Shown here piece after piece: positions 48,583-59,772 of a DNA stretch of 64,000 nt. The notes under the pieces were generated by a model that saw nothing but the letters and a program-made list of their open reading frames with translations, ran no database searches and was not told where the DNA came from. This stretch comes from Chara braunii. Lineage: Eukaryota; Streptophyta; Charophyceae; Charales; Characeae. Each line of letters starts with the position of its first letter. The stretch's first letter is position 1. The DNA is taken from positions 1,486,107 through 1,550,106 of the forward strand of contig BFEA01000232.1 of NCBI GenBank assembly GCA_003427395.1, read 5' to 3'. The translations under genes and the position numbers were made by a program.

Positions 48583-49233
48583 ATGTTGACCAGGTGGGCG
48601 GAGCATGGTGAGGTAGGTCCCGCGAGACGGGAACGAGAAGAAAAAAAGAGAGGTCCTCGGGAAGAGGGTCCTTGGGGTCCCTACTACGACGTCAACTTGG
48701 GAGTGGAGGCTCTTTATTTCACTGCGAGAGATGTGACTGGGTTCGTAGAAAAGTGGGAGGAGTATGCCTTTCGAAAGAAGTTTTCCGAGAAGGAATGGAT
48801 ATACCATTTTATCCAGTACTCGGACCCCGAACTGGACCAAGCTATTAGGGCAATCTACCCTCTCGATGGAAGGTGGAGGACCTTCAAACCAAGCTTGTTG
48901 AGGACCTTTTCAAGTGATGACCAGATCTCGATGATTGAGGGCATGCGAGAGAAGACGCGGGGAGAAAAGGAGAGCTTAATGGCTTTTTCAAAAAAGTTCA
49001 AAAGACTCTCGCTGTCTTTGGTGGATAGAGGAATGTTGTCGGAAGTGGATAGGTGCGTGATGTTTATGGTGCACCTTCCCGAGAAGAGAAGAAAAGAGAT
49101 CCTTGAGAAGAGCCCCAAGTACTCCGCATGTTTTGAGAAAGTTGTCGAAGTAGTCTTCACGGGGGGAGGGATGGACGTGAGAAAATATATGAAAGAAAGA
49201 CTAAATTTGGCCTTGAGACAAAAACGGGGCTAG
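48583..49233 (+). CDS. gag: Element C Gag capsid region (orphan)
   Basis: A 216-codon frame. A short charged N-terminus is followed by a capsid-like region: VEALYFTARDVTGFVEKWEE, then SEKEWIYHFIQYSDPELDQA, FKPSLLRTFSSDDQ, LMAFSKKFKRLSLSLVDRG and RCVMFMVHLPEKRRKEILEK, the common Ty3/Gypsy Gag plan. It has diverged far from the Gag of A and B. Upstream, at 48110-48610, other fragments of charged, probably Gag N-terminal frames are visible. No pol follows. Confidence 0.6.
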   Translation: MLTRWAEHGEVGPARREREEKKRGPREEGPWGPYYDVNLGVEALYFTARDVTGFVEKWEEYAFRKKFSEKEWIYHFIQYSDPELDQAIRAIYPLDGRWRTFKPSLLRTFSSDDQISMIEGMREKTRGEKESLMAFSKKFKRLSLSLVDRGMLSEVDRCVMFMVHLPEKRRKEILEKSPKYSACFEKVVEVVFTGGGMDVRKYMKERLNLALRQKRG

Positions 49234-49548
49234 AAAAACGACGTCCCGTGAGGGAATGATAGGCCCTCCTAGGTGTTCCCTGGTTAGCGTTGGGGCGGGT
49301 GCCAAGGCAATTGGAGAAATGAGCCCGGAGGTGGGAACCAAGGGGCTTGGAGAAACGACCATGATGGTGGGGATAACAAGGGATCAGATTGGGGGAATTC
49401 ACATTGGAAAGATGCAAGGGATGGTAGATGGGGAGACCCTCCTCAAAATAAGTCATCGGGTCCAAGACCGGATGAGCATCCGAGAAGGGTTCCTCCTCCT
49501 CCTAGAGTCGGGACTGCGGCTCCCGTCCGCCCAACCTTACTCCCCGTC
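49234..49548 (+). pseudogene. gag: Element C Gag C-terminal Gly/Asn/Arg-rich tail
   Basis: After several stops the reading resumes (another phase) with GNWRNEPGGGNQGAWRND and HWKDARDGRWGDPP, a Gly/Asn/Trp/Arg repeat region as found in RNA-binding Gag tails. It ends at the edge of the LTR-like arm at 49549, so element C was cut here by insertion or recombination before any zinc knuckle or protease. Confidence 0.45.
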
Positions 49549-50874
49549 GTTGACCGTTTGAGCTGGCCCCACAGAAAACGGTCATATGCTCTCAACCATA
49601 AGATCTGATCTCAAATCCATGACTCACAAAAAAAACGGTCAACTCCTTTTTGCTTTTTCACTCATTTTTGCTCTTTTAAATTCAGATATTATTGCGATAA
49701 TGCCCTAAGGGCATTGCCTCTGCAATCTGGATTTTTCTTTCTTTCATTTTTCTCTCCTTTTTCTTTTGTTTATGTTGTGATAAGTGTCAACCTGCTGTAA
49801 ACTTTCTTTCTAGGCGATGATACCTTATTCCTGGTCAGATTCACGACCAGCAGTTCGCCATTGTAACTGGGATTGTAATAATGAAGCCCCCATGCTCATG
49901 GGGGCTCCCGTTTGCCTCCGTTTTCTCAATTTTGAACTCCCTTGCGCTCTGATTTTTCCTTGGCATCTTATTTTTTGCATAGAGCTCATTGAGGCTCTAT
50001 TTTCTTGTGCCTTGCTGGTTCGAGATATCTCGGAATGCTGGGCAGTCCCTTCTTTACCTCCTCTCTCTCATTTTTCCCTCCTAGCACCCTCTCCCTAGAC
50101 TCTTTCACTTTTGCACTCTTAGTGGCTAATATTTTTCACCATCAAAATCTTGATTTTAATGGCGCTACTTGCTTGCACACTCCTCCCCTTTATTAGCTCA
50201 TGGTTCCCTCGGGCCCACTCAAGTCCCCACCATTCTCCCATGCTAGTTCCATTTTTTTGTCCTAGCGGTGGTCCCGCTGGTGCATGTCTCAAATTTCAAC
50301 TATTTTTATTTAGGTTTATCTAGTCCCCGACATCATTCTCGGTGACGTCCTGTCTTTATTTGGGGCTCCCTTGTCTCTGGGAGCCCCAATCCCTTCTTCC
50401 AATGGACCCCAAGTGCCGCGAATATTCTAGGCCACGAGATCCACTATCTCGCAGCCCTCATTTACTGTCTTTATTAGCCCAAGCTAAAGACACTCTTTTC
50501 TAGTGTCTTGCGTGAGCCAAGGCTCTTTTTTCTTTGGCTTAGGCATCCCTATGCAGTCCATTATTTCTCGGACTGCCATAACGACATTTTTTTCTAGCCT
50601 CATAGCCCCACACCATGCCTTAAACTGAAACAAAATACAACGGTCATCTCCCAAGTGCATCCAGACTCAATATTGATTCCGAATGCATCTAAAATATATG
50701 TTTCTCCTCCCCCATGGAATCCGTTGTATCTCGGTTGCATGCGGCATTGATTTTTTTTTATTTTCTCTGCAAATTCAAGAGAAAATCAAGATACTTTGCA
50801 ACCACCATATCTGGGAATGTATCTGGTTACGGATGTATCTCCCTAAGTGACCGTTTTTTATCGTTAAGACTTTG

Positions 50875-50922
<48 letters not shown>

Positions 50923-52206
50923 CCCTTCATTTTCGGACAGTAGGGACCTGTCAGTCCTTACTTGTGTCTGTCCATACTGACCACCAACTCACTCACTCCC
51001 TCTCACTCCTCTTGTCTTACACTCCTACTTTTTTCTTTTTTTTTTCTACCTTTTTCTAGCATGTCAAGTGTCAACTAGCCGTTAAGGCCTTTTCTAGACC
51101 CTTCCTCCTAGTTTTGGCCCTTCATATGCCTAAGGTGCATCCTATTATTTCTCGTACTGCAATGGAGGTCTCCTCGTGCCCATGGGAGTCTCCTTTTGCC
51201 TCTCTTTCCTTCAAATTGTCGCCCCTTTTGCTCCAATTTTCTCCCGGGAACTTATTTTTCACATGGAGCCCCTCTAGGCTCCATTTTCCTCATGGTGGCT
51301 AATCCGAGATATTTCGGATTGCTGCCATGCCGCTTTCCTTGCTTTTCTTTTGCTTTCCTTTCTGTTTTGGCCCTCCCATTTGCCTCCACTAGTGCTTGCA
51401 CTAGTGGTGTTAATATTCTTGGTCATCTAGATCTTGATTTTGACGCACTGCTTGCCTTGGGCATATTTTTCTCATGACCCTTCACAACTTTACCTTGGGT
51501 CATCACAAGTCCCCGCCACTTGTCCCGTGCTAGTCCCCGACACTTGTCCCACGTTAGTCACTGACACTTGTCCCGTTGGTGGTCCCGCCGACGCTTTATC
51601 CTGCCAGTGGTCCCGTCGGTACTTAGCCCCAAAATACCATAATCTTTACTTAGTCTCATATAGTCCCCGACACTTTTCCTTGCGGTCTCTCGGTCTCTTT
51701 TGGCAATTTCCACCCTATGGCTGCTTCACTTCTAGCTTCTTTCTATGTCTCATGCACGCCATTCTTTCCGTCCGCGGATCTTCACTTGGCTCATGACCCG
51801 TTGACCCTTTGTATGTCGCACTTTGGTGGTCCCCTTGCCCCCGTGATTCATTCTCACGTGTCGGTGCCCGAACACTATTTTCTTGACCTCCTAGACTCCT
51901 TTCTTTCTGTGGCGCGCAGCCTAGGGCATTATTTTTTCTGGGGGTCCTTCTTCTTTCGCGAAGAAGTGACACCTTTATTATTCTCTTGCGGCCCTTTGCC
52001 GCTTACTATTCTACGAATTTCTTCTTGGTGCACTAGTTCTGGCGGCCCAGGACATTCTCTAGGCCCCTAGGCGCCGGCAGCTATGCCTTAGCCTTCCATC
52101 CTTACTATCTCCCTTTCCTCCTGTTTCTCTGATGTACACAATCCTTCCGTTTACCACCTCTCAAGGGTCAGGACCTGTTTCGGGACCCACTGGTTCCGAC
52201 ACCGGT
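49549..52206 (+). mobile_element. LTR-like arm, left copy, plus orientation (~2.66 kb)
   Basis: Matches the reverse complement of 54896-57720 along most of its length. As a plus-strand LTR it would run from TGACCGTTTGAGC (49551) to TTCCGACA (about 52202), i.e. TG...CA, followed by CCGGTCCCCC. It contains a 46-bp poly(T) at 50877 and an internal duplication (about 49800-50570 against 51100-51640, with the phrase TAGTCCCCGACA). No genes. No target-site duplication was found. Confidence 0.65.
50877..50922 (+). repeat. Poly(T) tract (46 bp) in the left arm
   Basis: A pure T run. The equivalent place in the right arm (about 56285-56320) is an A-rich GAAAA tract. Confidence 0.95.
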
Positions 52207-52589
52207 CCCCCTAGCCTTTTCTTTGATGCGCGCTACAACTCCCCCGTCCGAAGTCTCATGAACCTCATCCTGCTATGTGTCTTCCCTATGGTCAGGGAAG
52301 TAGTTGATCTCAGTTGCCTACCCATCGTGGTCAACTAACATGAGATTTCCCATCTTCCTCCAATCGTGGAGAAGTTTCTTCTTCCTACCATATGCGGGTC
52401 CGAGAGATGGTTAACGGGTGCATATATTTTCAGGTCTCCTTTCCAGGCAGTTCAGTCATTTTAGGTTGCTACACCACTTTCAGATTGTGTGTGGATCTAT
52501 ACATGGGGTTGTATGAAACCGCCTTCAGGAAGTTCAACCACTTCAGGTTGATACACCACTTACATATTGTCTACTGAAGCATTGAAAAT
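52207..52589. other. Spacer after the left arm
   Basis: About 380 bases with no gene. TTCAGG/CCTGAA-type motifs at 52430-52560 look like degenerate fringes of the palindromic array that follows. Confidence 0.4.
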
Positions 52590-52970
52590 GGTGGGATGGG
52601 GGTACCTGAAACCCCTTTCAGAAGCTTCAGCCACTTCAGCAGTTTCAGGTCCCCACCTGAAATTCCTGAAATGACCTGAAGTGGCTAAAGCTTTTGAAAG
52701 GGGTTTCAGGAACCCCCATCCAACCATTTGGATGGGGGTACCGGAAACCCCTTTTAGAAGCTTCAGCCACTTCAGCGGTTTCATGTCCCCACCTGAAATT
52801 CCTGAAATGACCTGAAGTGGTTGAAGCTTCTGAAAGGGGTTTCAGGTACCCCCATCCAACCATTTGGATGGGGGTACCTGAAACCCCTTTCAGTAGCTTC
52901 AGCCACTTCAGCGATTTCAAGTCCCCACCTGAATTCCTTAAATGACCTGAAGTGGCTGAAAAAACAGGCA
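52590..52970. repeat. Array of 136-bp palindromic units (hairpin array)
   Basis: GGATGGGGGTACC starts at 52594, 52730 and 52866. Each 136-bp unit is itself an inverted repeat: the first half (GGGGGTACCTGAAACCCC ... GCCACTTCAG) returns reverse-complemented (CTGAAGTGG ... GGGGTTTCAGGTACCCCC), with a dyad centre in GGTCCCCACC. Transcripts would fold into long near-perfect hairpins. It cuts into the end of the gag relic of element D. Confidence 0.85.
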
Positions 52971-53065
52971 GAAAAAAAAAAACATAAAACTTGTCCTGCA
53001 AACCACCCGAAACTTGTGAAATCACCTGAAGTGTCTTCAGACCATTTCAGCGGTTTCAGACTGCT

Positions 53066-54075
53066 TCATAATCTTTCATTCTGAAATTTCAAGTGGTTGT
53101 TAACCGCGAGTGGCGGGTCCCTGATGAGCGGTCCCAAGTTAGCCTCTATATCTAAGGCTTTGTTGTTGAAGGTAGCGAAGCTGTGCACAAAGATGGAGGT
53201 CTTGTCCACCAACTTATTCTTCACGTCTGTAGGCAGACATCTCAGATAAGTTGTGAGGAGTACCTGAGGGTGATATCGCACACCAGGCACAATGATCAAA
53301 CCTTCTTCGACATCAGTGACTTCACACATTGTCCGGTACTGTTTGGAACCGGACTGCACAGTGCGTCAGTGGTCTTTTGAGCTCCTTCAGGGTCATTCCA
53401 GCTATTGTACATAATCTGTACAAAGTTCTCCAATGTCTGGGTTTGAGCCCAAACACCGAAGTTCTGACCATAGCCCTGTTGTTACACTAGACCATTCAAC
53501 TATAGTGTTGCAGAGCCCTCTAAAAAGGAAGCAGCGACTATAACTTCCTACTCTGGCCTTGTGAATGTGTGCCTCACATAGGTTGCCATAGTCCTCACTC
53601 AGGTGTCTAGGTCCTCATCCTTTTTCTTCTCGCCAGAGAAAGCTTTAGGATTCGGCAAGGGAATCTTGGGCATCCGTTGCATAGGTTGGATTGACCCTGG
53701 TGATTGCCGCAGTTGCTGCATTGCCACCGAGATAGGTTGTTGCATGCTAACCTGAGCCTCTCCTGACGATGGGATTGTAGCTTCCACCATCGTTGATGGT
53801 ATGGGAGAAGTACTACGGACCGGACCACTAACTGTCGCTAAACCACCTGAAGGAGTAATGCCAAACATAGGGGGAAAAGAGGGTCCTACTGGCGACGGCG
53901 TCACAGAGGGACCCACAACCGTAAGGGGAGCTACAAAATACTAAGGTTGTCTCATCATTGGGCGTGGAGCCTGCAGTGCATCCAGAATTCGGTTTTGGCC
54001 GCCCATTGGTTCTGCCACCACTTCCTGCTGGACAACCTGCTTTTCTGCCACACAAAGAAGCAAGTGACGCAACAA
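53066..54075 (-). pseudogene. gag: Element D Gag relic
   Basis: Three fragments in order on the minus strand: an N-terminal Pro/Ser/Met-rich region ending IPLPNPKAFSGEKKKDEDLD (53599-53916, open further upstream to about 54075 past a TAG), a middle part with SFLEGSATL and FVQIMYNSWNDPEGAQ in which stops are frequent, and 53066-53359 with LIIVPGVRYHPQVLLTTYLR and CLPTDVKNKLVDKTS. It aligns well with the Gag of element E (LILVPGINYSDQFQLTTFVR; CLPENIRNLLVSEAR). Truncated by the hairpin array. Confidence 0.75.
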
Positions 54076-54895
54076 CTGCATTGGAGGATCCAGTGTTGAC
54101 TAGTGTCCGGAGTCCTCTCCGTATGACCATATATATCTGGATTAAAAAAAAAAAGGAAGAAGATGAAGAAGAAAAAAAGAAAAGAACATTCAAACAAACA
54201 AACCTGCATAAATGTGTTGATAGGAGGAGGGTCCGGGGTATGGGTGTTCCTTTCAGCCGTTCATGGATGTTGCGACTGACGTGGCCCGGTTGGTATGGAC
54301 ATTCCGTTGACCTAGGGCTGAATTGTTGTTGGCTTTTAACCACTGGACATAAAAAAAATACTATGTATTCAGGGTTGAATTCTTGTTCGTTTTTCACCAC
54401 TGGACACCAAAAAAGACTATGTAAAACACTTCAGCCCACCAAGCAGTGAGCAGAGAGAAAACCGGGAAAGGTCCCCAGATTTGTTGCAGGCACCCGTTCT
54501 GACAGCAGTTATTTTCTCTTTGGAAGATGAATCTTTGTTTTTTGTTTTTCTTTGAAGTTGTCCTCTGTTTTTGCAGGAATGTACTAGATTTGTTGCAAGG
54601 AAACTATGGGCGCGTTGGGAAAGACTTAGTGGCGCTCTTGTGTGAAAAAAAAAAAAAAATTGTTAATTCAAACTTAAAAGCCCTAAGGGGAGGTTGCAAT
54701 TATGTTTATGGAATGATTTTCTTTTATTATAATGAGACGGCCTCCTTCCACAGCTGTCCCGGTGCCAGGCACGACTCATAAAAAAACATCTAGTATTTTT
54801 CCTCGACAGCCCATGATGAAAAACATTAACCTGGGGTGACCAGGAACAAATCGGACCACCCCCAATTTTGCAACCATACGGACAAGGATCCGAAA
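54076..54895. other. Spacer between right arm and element D gag
   Basis: No gene is supported; the open frames here contain A-rich or low-complexity runs. If the right arm is the 5' LTR of element D on the minus strand, this is its 5' untranslated leader. No primer-binding site was recognised. Confidence 0.4.
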
Positions 54896-57720
54896 ACCGG
54901 TGTCGGGATCTGTGGGTCCCGAAACAAGTCTCGACCCTTGAGACATGGTATACGGCAAAATTGTGCACGACAGAGAAAACGGGGGGCAAGAGAAATAGAA
55001 AAGATGGAGGACTAAGGCATGAGCATCGGCGCATAGGGGCCTAGAGAATGCCCTGGGCCGCCGGAACCACTGAGCCAAGAATGGATTAGTGGAATAACAA
55101 GCAACAGAGGGTCACGAGAAAATAGTAAACGCGGCTCTCCTTTCTCAAAAGAATGAGGACTTACAAAAAAAACATTGCCCTAGGCTGAGTGTCGCAGGAT
55201 GGATGGGGTCAACGATGCCAAGAAAATAAGTGTCGGGGCGTCAACGCATGAGAACGTAGCATGTGGCCAAGAACGCCACTAGAAGTCTGCATGAGAAAGG
55301 TCAAAGGACCATAAACTAGGCAAAGGGTCGCGACGCATCATGAGGGAATATCGGAGTCATAAGAAAGAGGGTCTTGACGGCACAAGACGCTAGAAAAAGA
55401 AGGGACCCTGGCATGGGGGCCACTCAGGGCAATCAAGAGTGGTCGAAACAGCAAAGGTCGCGGCCAAAAAAACCGACGCGCGAGGGATATGGAAAAAAGC
55501 AGAAAAATGAGGCTGCCATGAGGTAGGAAACGCCGAGAGGGACCGGACACCACGAGGAAAGATGTCGAGGACTGTATAGGGCTAAGTAAAAATAATGGTA
55601 TTTTCAGATAAGTGTCAGTGGGACCACCGACGGGACAAGTGTCTGTGGAACCACCGGCGGGACAAGTGTTGGGGACTAGCACATGACAAGTAGAGGGGAC
55701 TTGTGATGTCCCAAGAAAAAGTTGGGAAGAACCATGAGAGAGAAATATTCAAAGCAAGGTGCGCCGTCGAGATGAAGATCTGAACGACCAAAAATATTAG
55801 CACCACAAATAAAAGCAAACGGGAAGACCAAAAGAAAAAAGGAAAGCAAAGAAAATTGAGGAGAGATGCATAGCAGCAATCCGAAATATCTTGGATCAGC
55901 CACCATGAAAAAAATGGAGCCTAGAGATGCTCTATGGGAAACATAGGCCTTCGGGAGAAAATCGAATTAGGAGGGGTTACGGTTTGGAGAAAAAAAAGGC
56001 AAAATGAGGATCTCATGGATGTTGGCGAGCCACAGCTGCAGTCCGAGAAAAAACGGACTGCACCTTGGGCATAGGAAGGGTTAAAACTAAGAGGAAGAGC
56101 CTAGAAAAAGCCTCAATAGCTAGTTGACACTTGGCATGTAGGAAAAAAATAAAAAAAGAAAAGAAAAAAGGAGAGAAAAAGGTGGGAGAATAAGACAAGA
56201 GGAGTGAGAGGGAGTGAGTGATTAGGCCGTCAGTAGGGACAGGCACAAGTCGGGACTGGCAGGTCCCTACCGTTCGGAAATGGAGGAAAAAGAAAAGAAA
56301 AGAAAAAGAAAAAGAACACTAAAGGTAAAAAACGGTCACTTGTGAAGTTACATCCGTGACCAGATACATCCTGGGATATGCCAGTTGCAAAGTACATTGA
56401 TTGTCTTTAAATTTTGCAGAGAAAATCAAAGAAAATCACGGCCTCATGCAACCGTGATACAACGGATTGCAAGAGGGGAGGAAAACACATATTTTAGGTG
56501 CGCCCGGAGCCGACATTGAGCCCGGATACAGTTTAAAATTTGTCGTTTCTTTTTGTTTCAGTTTGGGACAAGTTTTGGGGTTATGAGGCTAGGGAAAAAA
56601 CCATTATGTCAGTCCGAGAAATAACAGACTGCATGGGGGTGCCTAGGCCAAGAGAAAAAGGGCCTTGGCATACCCAAGACACTAGAAAAAAGTCTCTTGA
56701 GCTTGGGCAAAGGGAGACGGTAAATGGTAACCGCAAGATGGTGGATCTCGCGACCAAAAATATTCACGGCACTTGAGGTTGGGACTGTCGGGAACAAGGA
56801 AGTCCCAAAAAACAATGTGACGTTATCGAAAACGATGTCTGACACTAGATGAACTCAAATAAAAATAGTTGAAAATTGGGACATGCGCTGGGCAGGACCA
56901 CCGTAGGGACTAGGAAATAGGACTAGCATGGGGAGAGTGGGGGGGGTTGGAGTTGTCCCAAGAGAACTATAAGCCAACAAGAGGAATAAACGTGCAAAAC
57001 AAGTGACACCGTCAAGATTAAGATCTTGACGATTGAAAATATTAGCCACTATTAAATAGGCCAAGGGAGAAGGTGCTAGGAGACAAAAATGAGAAGAAAC
57101 GGGTGAGGAACAGACTGCCTAGCAGTCCGACTAGCAAGGCATAAGAGAATAGAGCCCCAAGGGGCTCTACGCAGAAAATAAGCTACTAAGAAAATCGGAG
57201 CAAAGGGGGGCTAAAAATTGCGAAAACGAAAGCAAAAGGGAGCCCCATAAGTATGGGGTCTTCATTATTGTAATCCGAGATGTAATGGCCAACTGCTAGG
57301 TGTGAATCTGCCCATGAATGAGGATCTAAGGCCTAGAAAGAGAGTCCACATCCGCTTGACACTTGTCAAAACAGAAATAAAAGAAAAAGAAAAAAAAATG
57401 GATGAAAAAGGAGGGAGAATGAGACAAAAGGGGAGAAAAGGGTGGAGGAGGATGTGTCGGTCAGTTGGGACTGACACAATAGGGATTGGCAGGTCCCTAT
57501 TGTAACCTCATCTCTCCATATTTGGTGGAGGGCAATCCAGATTGCAGAGAGATAAGGCCCCTGGGGCATCATCTCATCAATATTTGAATTAAAAAATGTA
57601 AAATTGAGAGAAAAAACAAAAAGGGGTTGGCCGTTTTTTTTTTGGGCCATGGATCTGATATCAGATCTCATGGAGGAGAGCATATGGCCGTTTTTTGTGC
57701 GCCAAGCTCAAACGGCCAAC
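54896..57720 (-). mobile_element. LTR-like arm, right copy, minus orientation (~2.82 kb)
   Basis: Inverted partner of 49549-52206. Shared blocks include the outer CCGTTTGAGC/GCTCAAACGG end, GAGAGGGAGTGAGTGA (about 56203) against TCACTCACTCCCTCTC (about 50988), and the inner GGTGTCGGGA...GGGTCCCGAAACA end. It reads 5' to 3' on the minus strand toward the gag relic of element D, so it may be that element's 5' LTR. Non-coding. Confidence 0.65.
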
Positions 57721-58290
57721 TCAGGAATGACTTGGAAGCTCAAAATGGAAAAAAACAAAAGAGGGAAAAATACGAAACTGTGCCGCACAAGAAATTGAAA
57801 AGGTGATCCTAAGGGCCCAAAGTTGAAGCGAGGACTAGTTGGTGGTAGCTCGGAATATTGTTGGTCTTGGATCTTAGTTAGGCCCTGGGTACTTGAACGT
57901 AAGGCCGGCAATGCATGCTGGGGATAGAGGCCGAAAATGCCAAAGGGAAATCGGCCTACTGTCTGAATCTGGTCGCAGGCCTTGATGAAAGAGGCGCAAC
58001 TGCATTGCCCCGGGCCTCAACTGTATCGGGTTGGCTTCAGCCACTGGGGCCCAGTCGCAGGCTGAAGGGAGGCCGCCCACACGCAGCACTGGCATATAGG
58101 CAAGCAGGGCGAGTGGGCAGGGTTCTTGGCCAATGCAGGCATTGCGGGCACGCTGCGCTAATGCATGTGTGTTGCGTTGTGCAAGAGCTGCGTTGCGCTG
58201 GGGTTAACGCTAGGCGGTAGGGCGCTGCCTGCATGCAAGGCATTGGCGGCCATAGCCGGGCCGCATGAGGGTGCAGGAGAGGTGAAGGGT
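57721..58290. other. Unassigned DNA at the truncation of element E
   Basis: No gene recognised. GC-rich phrases such as GCATTGC and TTGCGTTG recur at 58120-58240. The element E integrase frame runs into this sequence at about 58290-58300 and loses its homology. Confidence 0.4.
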
Positions 58291-59730
58291 GAAAATGGTC
58301 TTCTGCAGCTGATTAGGACTAACGTCGGTACTGCTATGGATAGCATTGTTGTACAGGCTGGCGATGAGAGGCAACTGCTCATCCCAATCATCTTGGATGG
58401 GCTTGATGTAATGCCTCAGCAAGTGTTGTACAACTCTGTTCATTTGTTCGGCTTGTCCGTTGGCTTCGGGATGATTCCCTGAAGTCATTTGAAGTTGACT
58501 GCCCATCCGTTTTGCAGTCTTCTTCCACAGCTCACTTGTGAATCGAACATCTCGGTCACTAACGATTGACTTTGGTAAACCAAAGTCACGCACCCAGTTG
58601 TCTTTGAACAACTTGATGACATAGTCAGTTCTTGCGGTCTCTGGCATAGCCACTAGTCTAGCGTACTTGGTGAATCTATCGATGATGACGAAGATGTGCC
58701 TCTTGCCACTCTTACTAGTCACCAGGGTGTCCATGAAATCCATGGAAACACTCTGTCCTAGACCAGCAGGAATAGGCAAAGGCTTCAATAACCCAAGCGG
58801 TGCTTGAGTTCGCGGTTTGTCCCGCTGACAGACCTGACAGGTCTCTACGTACTTCTTTGCGTCATCGAACATTCTTGGCCACCAAAATCGTTGTACTAAG
58901 TTAGCACTCGTCTTCTTGTAGCCGAAGCGTCCCGTTGTGTCATGGCATTCTCCTAAGAACAAACTACGCAAAGGTTCACTAGATGGAACTACTAATCTTT
59001 TTATTCCGACCTTATCAAGATAGAGGAGCCCGTCCACCATCACAAACTCGCTTTCCGTGGCCTTGTCTTTTGCCTGAAGTTTGCGAATGATGTCCATCGT
59101 GACAGGGTCTTCCTGATGGGCTCCCACCAACGATTGAGTTACTTCATCAGATACGCCAAAGTCAGAAACTAGCGCACCTAGGTAGTCTGCTCTACGTGAT
59201 AGCGCATCAGCAACCTTATTATACTCTCCCTTCAGATACTCAAGCTTGAAGTCATATTGGTCTATGACCTCAATCCATCGCTTGAGTGCATAAGAAAGAG
59301 CCGGTTGAGTCTTGATCCATTTGAGGGTCTGATGATCAGTACTCAAGTAGAAGAACCTTCCCACTAGGAAGTGTTTCCAATGGACAAGTGTTTTATATAG
59401 AGCATAGAGTTCCCTTTCATAGGTGGACTTTGCCAACTTCTTTGATGGCATCTTCTTGCTCATATACACAATCGGTCTCAACTTTTTCCCATCCTGTTGA
59501 GCCAGCACTGCGCCAATGCCGTATTGGCTTGCGTCAGTGGTCACTATGAATGGCTTCTGCGGATCGGGAACCATGAGGACCTCATGATTCATGAGTGCAT
59601 GCTTCAAACTCTTGAAAACACCCTCGCACTCATCACTCCAGTCCCACAGCGTGTCAAGTCGAGTTAGATCAGTCAAAGGAGAGGCGACAGTAGAATAGTT
59701 CGTAACGAAGTTTCTATAGTAGCCGCACAT
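58210..59730 (-). CDS. pol: Element E RT connection, RNase H and truncated integrase
   Basis: Order of domains: MCGYYRNFVTNYSTVASPLT (RT connection), RNase H (IVTTDASQYGIGAVLAQQ; STYERELYALYKTLVHWKHF; YLSTDHQTLKWI; VADALSRRAD), then integrase: zinc finger HDTTGRFGYKKT...CQVCQ, catalytic core MDFMDTL, SIVSDRDVRFTSE and HPEANGQAEQMNR. After HSSTDVSPNQLQ, about residue 475, homology ends and 30 unrelated residues follow, so the integrase C-terminus (GPY/F, any chromodomain) is lost. In phase with the RT frame upstream through one stop. Confidence 0.9.
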   Translation of the reverse strand: MCGYYRNFVTNYSTVASPLTDLTRLDTLWDWSDECEGVFKSLKHALMNHEVLMVPDPQKPFIVTTDASQYGIGAVLAQQDGKKLRPIVYMSKKMPSKKLAKSTYERELYALYKTLVHWKHFLVGRFFYLSTDHQTLKWIKTQPALSYALKRWIEVIDQYDFKLEYLKGEYNKVADALSRRADYLGALVSDFGVSDEVTQSLVGAHQEDPVTMDIIRKLQAKDKATESEFVMVDGLLYLDKVGIKRLVVPSSEPLRSLFLGECHDTTGRFGYKKTSANLVQRFWWPRMFDDAKKYVETCQVCQRDKPRTQAPLGLLKPLPIPAGLGQSVSMDFMDTLVTSKSGKRHIFVIIDRFTKYARLVAMPETARTDYVIKLFKDNWVRDFGLPKSIVSDRDVRFTSELWKKTAKRMGSQLQMTSGNHPEANGQAEQMNRVVQHLLRHYIKPIQDDWDEQLPLIASLYNNAIHSSTDVSPNQLQKTIFTLHLSCTLMRPGYGRQCLACRQRPTA

Positions 59731-59772
59731 TCCTAAGAATGATCTGACCTCAGTGATTGTCTGAGGTCGTGG

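Noticed and set aside
53828-54400. A 190-codon minus-strand frame upstream of element D gag
   Set aside because: It includes a poly-Ser/Phe run from an A-rich tract, and the true Gag phase runs beside it in another frame.
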